This document shows, piece after piece, positions 1-10,800 of a stretch of 64,000 nucleotides of DNA; the first letter of the stretch is position 1; every line of letters begins with the position of its first letter. Under the pieces are notes generated by a model, which made no database searches, was not told where the DNA came from, and worked only from the letters and a program-made list of their open reading frames with translations. The translations under genes and the position numbers were made by a program. Origin of the DNA: Bacteroidaceae bacterium (GTDB lineage: Bacteria; Bacteroidota; Bacteroidia; Bacteroidales; Bacteroidaceae); contig JAFXEF010000008.1 in assembly GCA_017520935.1 (NCBI GenBank), positions 1 through 64,000 on the forward strand, given 5' to 3'.

Positions 1-100
<100 letters not shown>

Positions 101-103
101 CAG

Positions 104-139
104 GAGAGAGGAGCAGTCAGGGATGAAGGCTCCTCTCTC
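104..139 (+). terminator. Hairpin after 5S rRNA
   Basis: An 11-bp perfect stem (GAGAGAGGAGC at 104-114 with its complement at 129-139) encloses a 14-nt loop directly downstream of the 5S gene. No strong T-run follows, so it may be a processing or termination stem of the rRNA operon rather than a textbook intrinsic terminator. Confidence 0.6.
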
Positions 140-312
140 TCGTTCGTTATGGAGGGAAGGACGGATACTGGCAATACACCGATAGGTGGGTGAGTGCAGG
201 TACGTGCGATTTTTGAGTCGTTTCTAAAATCATTTTGGGTTTCTTTGAGGTCCTTTTTTCTATAAATCTATGCTTTTGGGGCTAAAAATATCAATGATTT
301 AATCCTTTTTTA

Positions 313-320
313 TATATTTG
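313..320 (+). promoter_or_regulatory. Bacteroidales -7 box upstream of the PL11 lyase gene
   Basis: TATATTTG fits the Bacteroidales -7 consensus TAnnTTTG and lies about 80 nt before the start codon. No TTTG was found at the usual 19-21 nt distance upstream, so the -33 element is weak or absent. The rest of 141-401 is AT-rich and shows no gene. Confidence 0.45.
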
Positions 321-401
321 CATTGCAAAATGACAAATGTTGCTTTAAAGAAGCGGCAATTGTACCTATTTTTTGAATGAGAAACTAATATCATCATAAT
401 T

Positions 402-3400
402 ATGAAGAAACTTGGACTATTGTTTTTAAGTATGTTTATCAGTTGCGTTGCTTTTGCTCAACGTATGACTGATGTCGTGGATCGTGGACTGGTGGCTGTT
501 AAAGTAAACAGTGGTGTGTATCTTAGCTGGAGAGTTTTTGGTGAAGAGTATTATGATATCACTTATAATCTTTACAGAAATGGAACTAAGGTGAACTCTA
601 CGCCATTGTCTGTATCAAATTATACTGATAAGCAAGGGACTTCAAGTAATACATATACCGTAGCTCCGATAATTGATGGGGTGGAGCAAGCACAATGTGC
701 TGCTGTTAAGGTGTGGAGTAATCAATATTTTGATATCAAGATGCCGTCTGCATTCGACCGTAACGGGAAGGTTGTGGCTAATGGTGCCGGAGGGTATATA
801 TTAAATGATGTCTCCTTAGGTGATGTTACGGGTGATGGTGTGACGGAGTTCATTGTGAAACGCAATTATGCTGGTGCTGACCTCAATACTACAGGCAATG
901 TTACAAGATTTAATCATTACGAGTGTGTTGATATGTCCGGTAAACGGTTGTGGTGGATTGATCTTGGTCCAAATATGATGGCAGGGCCTGATGAGCAATG
1001 GGATCTTATAGCTTATGACTGGGATCTGGATGGGAAAGCTGAATGTGTGATGCGAGGTGCGGACAATATGATTATCCATACATCATCAGGGAAGTCTATT
1101 AATATAGGTAACATGAATTATGTCGCTCCTCGTGATCAATATACATGCAATGGCGCAGAGTATCTATTATATTTAAATGGTGAGACAGGAGAACCATATG
1201 ATTGGGATGGTGTTGCTGAGAATTATACTCCTATGGCTTTCCCTCTTCCTCGTTTTGAAGCAGGGGAGAGTGATTATGGGGCTGTTTGGGGAAAGAGTGA
1301 TGGTGGCCATCGCTCATCTAAGTTCTATTTTGGTGCGCCTGTCTTGGATGGTCGTAAAGCAAGTATCTTCTTGGGACGTGGGTGCTATACACGTCACAAG
1401 ATGTGTGCGCTTGACGTAGATCCTGTAACCCATCAGTTGGTGCAGCGTTGGCGTTGGAATCAGTATAGTGCCAATGCTTGGTTTGGACAGGGATTCCATA
1501 ATTTCGGTATTGCCGATGTGGATTGGGATGGACGTGATGAAATCGTGTTTGGCTCAATGGTAATTGACGATAACGGTAAAGGACTTTCTACTACGGGATT
1601 AGGACATGGAGATGCACAGCATTGTCGCGATTTTGACCCCTATCGCCACGGACAGGAAATATTTACCTGCAACGAGAGCAGTCCTGCTATGAATTATCGT
1701 GATGCAACTACCTCAAGAATCTATTATCGTTTACAGAGTACAGGTGATGACGGGCGTGCCTTGTGTGGAAACTTCTCCAATCAGTATCCTGGCAGTATGG
1801 GACGATCTACCCAGTCGGCGATGATTTCTACTGTTGCTGACAAACCTATCCAAGGTATTGGAGACTATATTGTTTGGAGTGACCTGAATTTCCGTATCTT
1901 TTGGGATGGAGACCTTTTGGATGAGGTGCTCAACAGTCCGGGTACGGAGCGTGAAGCAAAGATTGAAAAACCCGGTACAGGGCGTATCTTTACATCAGGT
2001 GGATGTAAAATGAATAATGATTCAAAGAATAATCCTTGTGCGACGGGTGATATCTTTGGAGACTGGCGTGAGGAAATGGTCTTGCGTACAGGTGATGACT
2101 CAAACTTGCGTATTTATACGACAACGATTCCGACTTCGCATAGACTTTATACTTTGTGGCATGATCATCAATATCGTCAGGCTATGGTTTGGCAATGTGT
2201 TGGCTATAATCAGCCCCCTCATGTTAGCTATTTTGCCGGTGAGCTGGAAGGAATCACTGTCGCTCCGCCTCCATTGACTATGACCGGACGTACAGAGGTT
2301 GCCAATAACGGTACAATCGGGACAGAGTTGAATGGCAAACAGGTTATTGTATGCGAAACAAATGATATGAACGTATCCATTGCGGAAGGTGCCTCGCCTC
2401 ATGTACTCCTGTTCAATGTGCCGAGTTGGGTGCAGGGTACTACCAATAACAATAATATTATTTATGAGAAGTTTACCCATACTGTGACTGGGAATGGGTT
2501 GACAGGTTCTACCCGTCTGGTAAAGCAGGGTGATGGTATTCTTAATCTTCCTGCAGTGGATATGATGCATACTGGTAACACGGATATATGGGCTGGTATA
2601 GTGAACTTTAATGGTACGATGAAGAATTCCAAACTGTGGCTTAACCGTTTTGCAGAATTCAACACTGATGGTGGCGTGTTCCGTGGAATAGATATGGAGT
2701 ATGCTTCGGTGCTTCGTCCTGGTGGTGTAGATAAAATAGGTACGGTTTCTGCTGATACTTTGAATCTTCGCTTTGGTGCCGTTGTTGAACTGGATGTTGC
2801 AGGTGCTGCACATACTGCCGATATGATTAAGGCTAAGTGCGTGAGCATTGAGACCAAATCGTGGGAGTATGGTCCTCAATACTTGACACCGGTAATACGT
2901 CTGGTGCTTCCTGACGGTGGAGACTTGGAAACTGCAACATATACAATAGCAGAAGTGGAATCTGTAAAGGGTGACCTTGGGACTATAAAGCTGGAGGGTA
3001 CTTATGGTAAGAAATGCTCACTCAAGCATGAGGGTGGCAAAATCTATCTTGTGGTTGAAGGCGTCAGAGAAGCTTCGTTGGTGTTCTGGAATGGTCAGAA
3101 TAGTGCATTGTGGAATTACGCTTCGGATATGAACTTTACGAATGACGGTGATGCCAGCTATTTTGTAGAGAATGATAAGGTTCGCTTTACTGATGATGCC
3201 ACAGTGTTTGATGTGGAGCTTGTGGGCGATCTTCCTTGTGATACGGTGTTTGTTGATAATACGACAGCCTATACATTCAGTGGAGCGGGGGCTATAACAG
3301 GAACTGCAACACTGGTTAAGAGTGGAACAGGACGTTTGACTATATCTACGGATAACACTTATACGGGTGGTAATCGCCTCAGTGGAGGAGTGGTGAGCGT

Positions 3401-4970
3401 CTCTTCGCTTTCTAATGAGAATCAGGTGTATGGAAACCTGGGTGCTGTGACAAACAATCCGTTGCACTTTGTGATGGAAAATGGGGCGGTGTTGCAGACG
3501 AGTGCAGCCGTGAAGATGGGGTCTCCTATTCGTCTTGTAGGCGAAGAGGGTGGTGTTATCAACAACTCTAACGACTTTGCCATGGACAAGCCTTTCTCTG
3601 GAACTGTAATGACGAAGCGTGGTGGTGGTTGGCTGAAGACCTATGCTTCGGGCTCTGGACTCGGTCGGATGATTATTGCGGGTGGTACTGTGCAGAACCA
3701 TTCGGGAATAGCGGCCAAGGTGGTAGAAATACATTCTGGTTCACTTGTAGATCAGGTGGGAACGAACAATGAAATCAATGTGCCGGAGGGCAAGGCCGGC
3801 TCGTGGACGACTGCCAATCGCCAGACATACTCCAATAAGATAACTGGTGAAGGCAAACTTACGGTATATTGTGCTACAGAATCTGGTAGCGGCTGGGTGG
3901 CAACACGTACACCTATACAAATCAATACTTCGGATTTTACGGGTATGCTTGTACCGCAGGCAACGAATGCCAGTGATGGCAGATTTACTCTAAATACGGC
4001 TTCGGGTATTGCTAAGGGTAAGATGGATATCCCAAGTGGTATAATTGTGCAAAATACAGGCAAGGTATATACCATAGGTGAGTTGACGGGTAGCGGTACG
4101 CTTGGTGGAGGATGCACGTTCAGTAATGGTGCCACGGTGGGTTCTAACACCTGGAAGGTGGGCTCGCTGGATACGGACTTTACCTTTGCCGGTTCTATTA
4201 CAGGCTCTGGAACAGTGTTCGAGAAGTTAGGTGCCGGTATGATGACGATGACAGGCACAAGTGACTTTACGGGTAAGGCGACCGTATCAGCTGGTGCTAT
4301 CTGCCTGAATAAGAGTTCGGCCAAATCTGGTATGTTAGGAAAAGGTGCTCTTTCTGTAGCTAAGGGGGCAACGTTATGTGGTGCTGGTATGCTCGATAAC
4401 AGTGCTGTGACGGTAGCTACCGGAGCTCTGCTGCGTCCGGGAGTAAAGGAAACTTCCACATCGGGAACGCTGAAACTGAATGGGCATAATGTTACGATTG
4501 CCGATGGCGGAACATTGCGTTTCTATATCGGAAGTCGTTCGTTGTATACAAAATTGACAGATGTAGGCAGCTTGTCGTTACGTGGTATACTGAAGGTGCA
4601 GTTGCGTGAAGGCATAGCATTACAGGAGGGTGATGAGTTCCAACTTTGGACCAGCAGTAGTACGCGCACCTCTACAACGACCGTGTTCGAACTTGATAGT
4701 ATTGGAGGTGGTCTCGTATGGGATACCTCGGATATAGAATCCGGTATCTTGCGTGTGATCAAAGATGGTACCGCCATTGAACCTATTGCCGCAGACAAGA
4801 TGCTTGCGTGCACTATTTACAATACCAGTGGCGTAGAGTGTGCTCGATATACCTGCCAGTATGATGAGGTGAAGCAACGCTTGAATGAGTCGGGTTTGCC
4901 AGAGGGGGTATATATGGTGCGTATGGCTACTGAGTCAACCGAATTTGTGGAGAAATATGTAGTGAAGTAG
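402..4970 (+). CDS. Secreted PL11-family rhamnogalacturonan lyase with long beta-repeat region and type IX sorting tail
   Basis: The 1522-residue protein starts with a signal peptide ending near ISCVAFAQ. Residues about 20-625 match the polysaccharide lyase family 11 layout (opening RGLVAVKVNSGVYLSWR, then calcium-binding propeller-type DGDG/DWDGRDE motifs). Enzymes of this family cleave the rhamnogalacturonan I backbone of pectin by beta-elimination. PL11 enzymes are usually about 600 residues, so some 900 residues are extra. These hold autotransporter-type beta-strand repeats (for example LVKSGTGRLTISTDNTYTGG and related blocks near 1070, 1270 and 1300). The last 70 residues (IYNTSGVECARY..., GVYMVRMATES) resemble a type IX secretion sorting domain. 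It has its own promoter box and a terminator at 4996. The PL11 call is by sequence resemblance. Confidence 0.85.
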   Translation: MKKLGLLFLSMFISCVAFAQRMTDVVDRGLVAVKVNSGVYLSWRVFGEEYYDITYNLYRNGTKVNSTPLSVSNYTDKQGTSSNTYTVAPIIDGVEQAQCAAVKVWSNQYFDIKMPSAFDRNGKVVANGAGGYILNDVSLGDVTGDGVTEFIVKRNYAGADLNTTGNVTRFNHYECVDMSGKRLWWIDLGPNMMAGPDEQWDLIAYDWDLDGKAECVMRGADNMIIHTSSGKSINIGNMNYVAPRDQYTCNGAEYLLYLNGETGEPYDWDGVAENYTPMAFPLPRFEAGESDYGAVWGKSDGGHRSSKFYFGAPVLDGRKASIFLGRGCYTRHKMCALDVDPVTHQLVQRWRWNQYSANAWFGQGFHNFGIADVDWDGRDEIVFGSMVIDDNGKGLSTTGLGHGDAQHCRDFDPYRHGQEIFTCNESSPAMNYRDATTSRIYYRLQSTGDDGRALCGNFSNQYPGSMGRSTQSAMISTVADKPIQGIGDYIVWSDLNFRIFWDGDLLDEVLNSPGTEREAKIEKPGTGRIFTSGGCKMNNDSKNNPCATGDIFGDWREEMVLRTGDDSNLRIYTTTIPTSHRLYTLWHDHQYRQAMVWQCVGYNQPPHVSYFAGELEGITVAPPPLTMTGRTEVANNGTIGTELNGKQVIVCETNDMNVSIAEGASPHVLLFNVPSWVQGTTNNNNIIYEKFTHTVTGNGLTGSTRLVKQGDGILNLPAVDMMHTGNTDIWAGIVNFNGTMKNSKLWLNRFAEFNTDGGVFRGIDMEYASVLRPGGVDKIGTVSADTLNLRFGAVVELDVAGAAHTADMIKAKCVSIETKSWEYGPQYLTPVIRLVLPDGGDLETATYTIAEVESVKGDLGTIKLEGTYGKKCSLKHEGGKIYLVVEGVREASLVFWNGQNSALWNYASDMNFTNDGDASYFVENDKVRFTDDATVFDVELVGDLPCDTVFVDNTTAYTFSGAGAITGTATLVKSGTGRLTISTDNTYTGGNRLSGGVVSVSSLSNENQVYGNLGAVTNNPLHFVMENGAVLQTSAAVKMGSPIRLVGEEGGVINNSNDFAMDKPFSGTVMTKRGGGWLKTYASGSGLGRMIIAGGTVQNHSGIAAKVVEIHSGSLVDQVGTNNEINVPEGKAGSWTTANRQTYSNKITGEGKLTVYCATESGSGWVATRTPIQINTSDFTGMLVPQATNASDGRFTLNTASGIAKGKMDIPSGIIVQNTGKVYTIGELTGSGTLGGGCTFSNGATVGSNTWKVGSLDTDFTFAGSITGSGTVFEKLGAGMMTMTGTSDFTGKATVSAGAICLNKSSAKSGMLGKGALSVAKGATLCGAGMLDNSAVTVATGALLRPGVKETSTSGTLKLNGHNVTIADGGTLRFYIGSRSLYTKLTDVGSLSLRGILKVQLREGIALQEGDEFQLWTSSSTRTSTTTVFELDSIGGGLVWDTSDIESGILRVIKDGTAIEPIAADKMLACTIYNTSGVECARYTCQYDEVKQRLNESGLPEGVYMVRMATESTEFVEKYVVK

Positions 4971-4995
4971 TCTTCACTGACATTAGTCGATAGAG

Positions 4996-5033
4996 TGGGG
5001 TGCCCGATATGCGGGTGCCCCATTTCTCTTTTT
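4996..5033 (+). terminator. Intrinsic terminator after the PL11 gene
   Basis: An 11-bp stem (4996-5006 with 5012-5022, two G-T wobbles) is followed by a T-rich run (TTTCTCTTTTT). It lies 25 nt after the stop codon and separates the lyase gene from the fasciclin/SusCD operon. Confidence 0.8.
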
Positions 5034-5096
5034 GCAAGATAGAAATTTTTAGAAATGATTTTAACGTCTTGTCAGGTGAAAAAAGAGTCTTTTTCG

Positions 5097-5127
5097 TTGC
5101 GCTTATTAAAGTTTTTTTGCAAATTTG
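5097..5127 (+). promoter_or_regulatory. Candidate promoter of the FAS1/SusCD operon
   Basis: TTG at 5097-5099 is followed after 20 nt by CAAATTTG at 5120-5127, which matches the TTTG-N20-TAnnTTTG pattern except for the first base of the -7 box. It lies 65 nt before the first fasciclin gene. It is the only promoter-like signal seen for the seven-gene run. Confidence 0.4.
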
Positions 5128-5191
5128 CAGATTAATATACCTATATTGGCTTTTTGGATGAAAAACATACAATAATTTATATACTATTTAA

Positions 5192-7828
5192 ATGAAAAAC
5201 AATTCAGTAAAACAACCAAGAAGGTGGTGGCTATTGTTGCCTGTCGTGGCATCAATGTTATTGACTACCTCCTGTCGGGAAGATTATTATCTCGACGAAG
5301 AAGAACCTGTATGGTTGGGCGGAAGTATTTACGATTTCTTGAAAGAAGAGGGTAAGTACGATTATTTTGTACGTCTGATTGATGACTTGGACTATGCGGA
5401 AGTGTTGTCCAAGACGGGTAGTAAAACGTTGTTTGTCGTGGATGATGCAACATTCGATGCTTTCCTGAGCAACAATGATTGGGGTGTCAGTTCATACGAA
5501 CAACTGAGTGATTCACACAAAAAACTGTTGCTCAACTCTTCGATGTTGAACAATGTCTACTTCTCAGACATGTTGGGATTGGGTACCGATCGTATAGAGG
5601 GGCGTACCATACGTAGGACTTCAGCGGTGTCAATCTACGACAATCTTACCAAGGTCTCTGGAAATGATTTGCCAGAGTCGCCTTATTGGAACAAGTATCG
5701 TAAGGATGGTATGGTTTTGCTCAAGGACAATACTCCTGCTCCTTTGGTGAACCTTACTCATGATTATCTCACAATCAATAATCTGACCGGTGAGGATTAC
5801 CGTATTCTGACCAATCAGGATTCGAGTTATGTGTACGACAAGAGTGATGTGTTTGTCAATGGTGTACGTATAGCTGAGCCTAACCTGAAGTGTAAGAACG
5901 GTGTGGTGCATCGTATGGAGAAGTTGATTACCCCGTTGACCAACATGGCCGAAGTTGTTAGCAACGATCCCGCTGTGAGCCGTTTCAGCCAATTGTTGAA
6001 TCGTTTTGCCGCTCCTTATTATAGCCGTTCGGCTTCGCTTGAGTATCAACGTATTTATGGTGGTTCTGATTCCGTATACGTGAAGAAGTATATGGCTACT
6101 CATAGCCATAATAACGGGTTGAGCGTAAATTTCCTGTCGACTTCTGTGGATAATGAAATTCAGATTTCAGCTCCTGCAGATACTTTGGTGGAGAGTTTTC
6201 TGAAGTTTGACCCAGGATGGAATACATTTACGACTTCAGACCTCATTCCGATGAGTCAGGATATGGGCGTGATGTTCGTTCCCTCAGACGAGGCTCTTAA
6301 AACCTATTGGGAGACAGGCGGTGGTGAATTCTTGAAAGACCGTTTTGGCAGTTGGGAGAATGTTCCCGATTATGTGATTGATGATTTTGTGAACAACCAC
6401 ATGAAGCCTTCACTCATTGCCTCAGTGCCAAGTAAGTTCAATCAAGTGAAGAATGACGGACAGGTAGAGATGGGCGTAAAGATTGAAGATGTAGAGCGCA
6501 CCATCATGTGTTGCAACGGTGTCGTTTACATCACCAACCGCGTATTCCCTCCAGTGTCCTATGTTGCAGTATCAGCTCCGACTCTTGTGAATGAGAATAT
6601 GAAAATCATGCGTTGGGCTATTGAAGCGTATGGTTTCGATGCTTATCTTCTTTCTATGGACTCATATTATAGCTTTGTGCTTCCTACCGACGAAGCGCTC
6701 AAGCATTATGTTGACCCGTTGTCAATAGCTAAGGGTGAGCCTGAACTTTGGGAGTTCTACTTTGACGAGAAGACCAAGAGAGCAAAGGCTAAAGCCTATA
6801 AATACGATCTTGAAACACAGCAGAAAGGCGCAGAAATATCTCCTGCTCCTTCCAATGTTCAAGTGGATGATAGATTAGAGGACTTGATTGACAATCACAT
6901 CATTGTGGATAATATAGATCAGAGCAGCCAAGGGAAATTGTATTATCGTACCAAGGCTAACGGAACCGTCAAGGTAGAAGTTAATCCAACAGATGGCTTG
7001 AATGTTTTTGGTGGATATCAGATTGAGAACTCAACACCTATCCATGTGACAACAGAGAATATCAAGGACCAGACCAAGGAAGGTAATGGTAAGACATATA
7101 TTGTGCCTTCAGTGATGCAATCGTCTGTCAAGTCGGTGTATGCTGCTATTACCGAGCAGGCAGGTACAGAAGAGGCACCCGGTCCGTTCTATGAGTTCCA
7201 CAAGTTGATGGTCGATGCCGGTGTATTCTTTACCAATGAGGACTTCGCTTCGTTCGGACAGACGGTAGAGTCTTTCAATACCTATCATTATACTATTTAT
7301 GTGCCCTCTAATGAGGCTGTTCGTGAGGCTCTTGCAGCGGGACTTCCTACAATGGAGGATGCCGAAGAGTTTATCCTGACTCAAGAAGAAAACTACTCTT
7401 TTGATGAAGATGACTATCGTGATTCAATCAAGAGTATTATTGCTGATTTCGTCAATTACCATATTCAGGACAACTCTGTATATATAGGTGGTGGTAATAC
7501 GGTGGGTAATTTCGAAACCAGTACGTTGGATGAGTCTACAGGTACCTTCTGCCGTCTGAGTGTTACGGGTAGCAATACAGGTATCACTATCGAGGATGGT
7601 GCCGGCAATACACAGTCTGTAGACACTTCAGATCCCGCATTGTATAATATTATGACTCGTGATTATCTGTTTGACGACAGTGACTTGAAGTCTTCTAAGC
7701 AGATTGAGACGTCATCATTTGCAGTTGTTCATCGTATTCCTCAGGCTTTGTATCATAAGAAGGGTCAGATAGAGGACTATATTAAAATGGTTGAACGTCT
7801 GCAGCAACAATTCTCTTCTAACGAATAA
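5192..7828 (+). CDS. Multi-domain fasciclin (FAS1) surface lipoprotein
   Basis: The 878-residue protein has a lipoprotein signal ending MLLTTSC with the acylated Cys at 28, followed by acidic residues of the kind that send Bacteroidetes lipoproteins to the cell surface. About four FAS1-like modules follow (about 47-240, 250-440, 450-650, 670-865). Each starts with a D/S-x-F-x-x-L segment, has a TLFVVDDATFDAF or VFVPSDEAL strand and ends near a GVVHRMEKL or GVVYITNRV motif. FAS1 domains are known adhesion or carbohydrate-binding modules, and no catalytic motif is visible. It is the first gene of the operon and its stop abuts the SusC gene, so it probably acts as a surface glycan-binding partner. 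That role is inferred. Confidence 0.85.
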   Translation: MKNNSVKQPRRWWLLLPVVASMLLTTSCREDYYLDEEEPVWLGGSIYDFLKEEGKYDYFVRLIDDLDYAEVLSKTGSKTLFVVDDATFDAFLSNNDWGVSSYEQLSDSHKKLLLNSSMLNNVYFSDMLGLGTDRIEGRTIRRTSAVSIYDNLTKVSGNDLPESPYWNKYRKDGMVLLKDNTPAPLVNLTHDYLTINNLTGEDYRILTNQDSSYVYDKSDVFVNGVRIAEPNLKCKNGVVHRMEKLITPLTNMAEVVSNDPAVSRFSQLLNRFAAPYYSRSASLEYQRIYGGSDSVYVKKYMATHSHNNGLSVNFLSTSVDNEIQISAPADTLVESFLKFDPGWNTFTTSDLIPMSQDMGVMFVPSDEALKTYWETGGGEFLKDRFGSWENVPDYVIDDFVNNHMKPSLIASVPSKFNQVKNDGQVEMGVKIEDVERTIMCCNGVVYITNRVFPPVSYVAVSAPTLVNENMKIMRWAIEAYGFDAYLLSMDSYYSFVLPTDEALKHYVDPLSIAKGEPELWEFYFDEKTKRAKAKAYKYDLETQQKGAEISPAPSNVQVDDRLEDLIDNHIIVDNIDQSSQGKLYYRTKANGTVKVEVNPTDGLNVFGGYQIENSTPIHVTTENIKDQTKEGNGKTYIVPSVMQSSVKSVYAAITEQAGTEEAPGPFYEFHKLMVDAGVFFTNEDFASFGQTVESFNTYHYTIYVPSNEAVREALAAGLPTMEDAEEFILTQEENYSFDEDDYRDSIKSIIADFVNYHIQDNSVYIGGGNTVGNFETSTLDESTGTFCRLSVTGSNTGITIEDGAGNTQSVDTSDPALYNIMTRDYLFDDSDLKSSKQIETSSFAVVHRIPQALYHKKGQIEDYIKMVERLQQQFSSNE

Positions 7829-7833
7829 TGGCT

Positions 7834-10800
7834 ATGAGAAACAAATTATATATATTAGTACTGATGCTCTGCGTGAGCATATCTTCGGCTTTTGCCCAGG
7901 TTATCATCACAGGTAATGTGGCCGATGCTATTGAGCCGTTGATGATGGTGAATGTTGTGGAGGTTGACGAGGCTGGACGTTTCGTAGAAGCTACTACAAC
8001 GGATATGAACGGTGACTTTTCTATGCGTATAAAAAATACCAAGGACAAGTTGCAGATTTCGTATGTTGGATATGAAACACAAACCTTGGCTATTGGCGAT
8101 CGTCGCGTGTTTAACGTTGTGATGAAAGACGAGAACCTGATTGAAGAGGTGGTAATTAAGGCTGTAGTGAAGAAGAGCACTGGTGGTCTTGAGATTCCTG
8201 AACGTGAGATGTCTGTAGCTGCACAGAGCTTGAAGATGTCTGAGTTTGAGGGACTCAATTTTACCTCGGTAGACGAAGCCTTACAGGGACGTATTGCAGG
8301 TCTTGACATTGTGATGAACTCTGGTAACTTGGGTAGTGGTACTACCATGCGTCTGCGTGGTGTGTCATCTATTAATGGTAATGCCGAGCCGCTTATTGTG
8401 GTTGATGGCAATGTGTTTGAAACAACCGGTAATGACGATTTTGACTATGCTACTGCCAATGAAGAAAAGTTTGCCGAACTGCTTTGTGTGAACCCCGATG
8501 ACATTGAGTCTATTGATGTGTTGAAGGATGCTGCGGCTACTGCCGTTTGGGGTTCGCAAGGTGCCAATGGTGTCATCTCCATTAAGACGAAACGTGGTAC
8601 GCGTGGTCCTACGATGGTAGACTATTCGTATGGTTTGAATGTCACTTACCAGCCTGATGGTATTCGTATGCTTAATGGTGACGACTACACCATGTTTATG
8701 AAAGAGGCATACTTTAATCCTGAGTTGAATGACGCAGCAGCTAACTTGCGTGAGTTGAACTACGACCCCTCTTTCTCTGAGTATCGTATGTTTAATAACA
8801 ATACCGATTGGGTAGATGCTGTGAAGCAGGTGGGCTCCAAGCATTCTCATTACCTTTCTCTTTCTGGTGGTGGTGAGAAGGCAAATTTCCGTGTATCAGG
8901 TGGCTATGACCACGAGACGGGTTCTATTATAGCACAGAGCCTCGACCGTTTCTCTACCCGTGTGAATTTGGACTATTGGGTGTCTGAGCGTATCAAGATT
9001 AAGTCAGACTTCAACTTGACTTATACTGATAACAATCGAAATTATTCCAACCTGTTGGGAGCTGCTTATCTGAAGATGCCCAATATGGCTATCTATCGTG
9101 AGGATGCTAATGATAGGCCTACCGGCGAGTATTATCTCGCATTGCAATCGATGCCTGAGGCACTGAAGGATCAGCGTGAACGTATCAATCCTATCGCCGA
9201 GGCTAACTTGGCAAAGAATGAGTACCGCTCATACAATCTGAGTGCTCTCTTCCAAATTGTATATGACCTGCTTAGCCCGGACGATAGTGGACACCAGTTG
9301 GACTATGAGGGACAGGTGCTTATGACCGTATTTAACGACTACACCGATAAGTATTATCCGCGTGAGTTGTCTACTTTGGCTTGGTCGGAAGCTTCGATCA
9401 ATAGATCAGAGCAAAGTTCGAGCAAGAGTGTTGCGTTCCGGACACGTCATACCTTGACCTTTACTCCGAAGTTTGACAATGAGGATCATTTCTTTACTAC
9501 AATGGCCCGTATGGAGATTACTAATGGTGATGGCAGTGGCTACGGAACGATATCACATGGTCTCCCCTCTGGTGATATTACATCGTCTACGACTCAGGGA
9601 CAGCTTGAGAATATGTGGACCAACCAGAGCCAATGGCGTAGTGTATATTTTACCTATCAAGGACACTATTCGTATAAGTCAAAGTATGCATTGACCCTTA
9701 CCGGCCGATTGGATGGAAGTACCAAGTTTGGTGCAGGCAACCGCTGGGGTTTCTTCCCCTCTATCTCTGGTCGTTGGAATATCAGTGACGAAGCGTTTAT
9801 GGAAGACTTGGATTGGTTGTCAATGCTTTCTATTCGTCCAGGTATAGGTCAGGTAGGTGTGCAGCCGGGGGCTGAGTATCTGCACTTCAGTAAGTACTCT
9901 TCTGTCGATGTGTATGGTGATATGGCATCTACTGCTCCTAACAATATCCGTCTTTCAGACCTTAAGTGGGAGACAAAGACCACTTGGAATATCGGTACCG
10001 ATATCGGTATCTTTGATGACAAATTTACGATGGATATCAATATGTATTCGCAGTTGACAGAGGACCTTTTGATGAAGGATGTTCGTATTCCGTCGTCTAC
10101 AGGTTATGGCGCATTGTCATGGAAGAATGTGGGTAGTATGCGCAACCAAGGTTGGGAATTGAATATCTATGGTAACAAGTGTGTCAAGGTTGGTGACTTC
10201 TCTGCCGGATTTAACTTGACTTTGGGTAACAACGTCAATGAAATCGTGTCCATGGACGAGACTGTGCTGGCCAGTTTGAATTCCGACTTCAACTATGCTA
10301 ATGGCTCTTATCTGACTCGTGTGCAGGTGGCTAATGCATTCGGCTCTATTTATGGATTCCGCTACAAGGGGGTATATCAGTACAGCGACTATATACCCGG
10401 TGAGCAGGAGAGCGCCCCGGTAGCCCGCGATGCCAATGGCAATGTGATTACCGATGAGAAGGGCAAACCTCTGCCCATGATGTTCAACTATGGCGATACA
10501 GACTATGAATTCCAAGGTGGTGATGCCATCTATGAGGATGTTAACCACGATGGTAACATCAATGAATTGGATATTGTCTATCTTGGTAACTGTAACCCGT
10601 TAGTTACAGGTGGTTTTGGTCTACGCTTCTACTATAAGCGTTGGTCTATGAATATGCAGTTCAACTATCGATATGGTAGCAAGGTGCTGAATATGGCCAA
10701 GATGAATGCTGAGAATATGCACAGCAACAGTAATCAGAGCTATGCCGTTAACTGGCGTTGGCGTACTGAAGGTGACTTGACAACTATTCCTCGCGCATTG

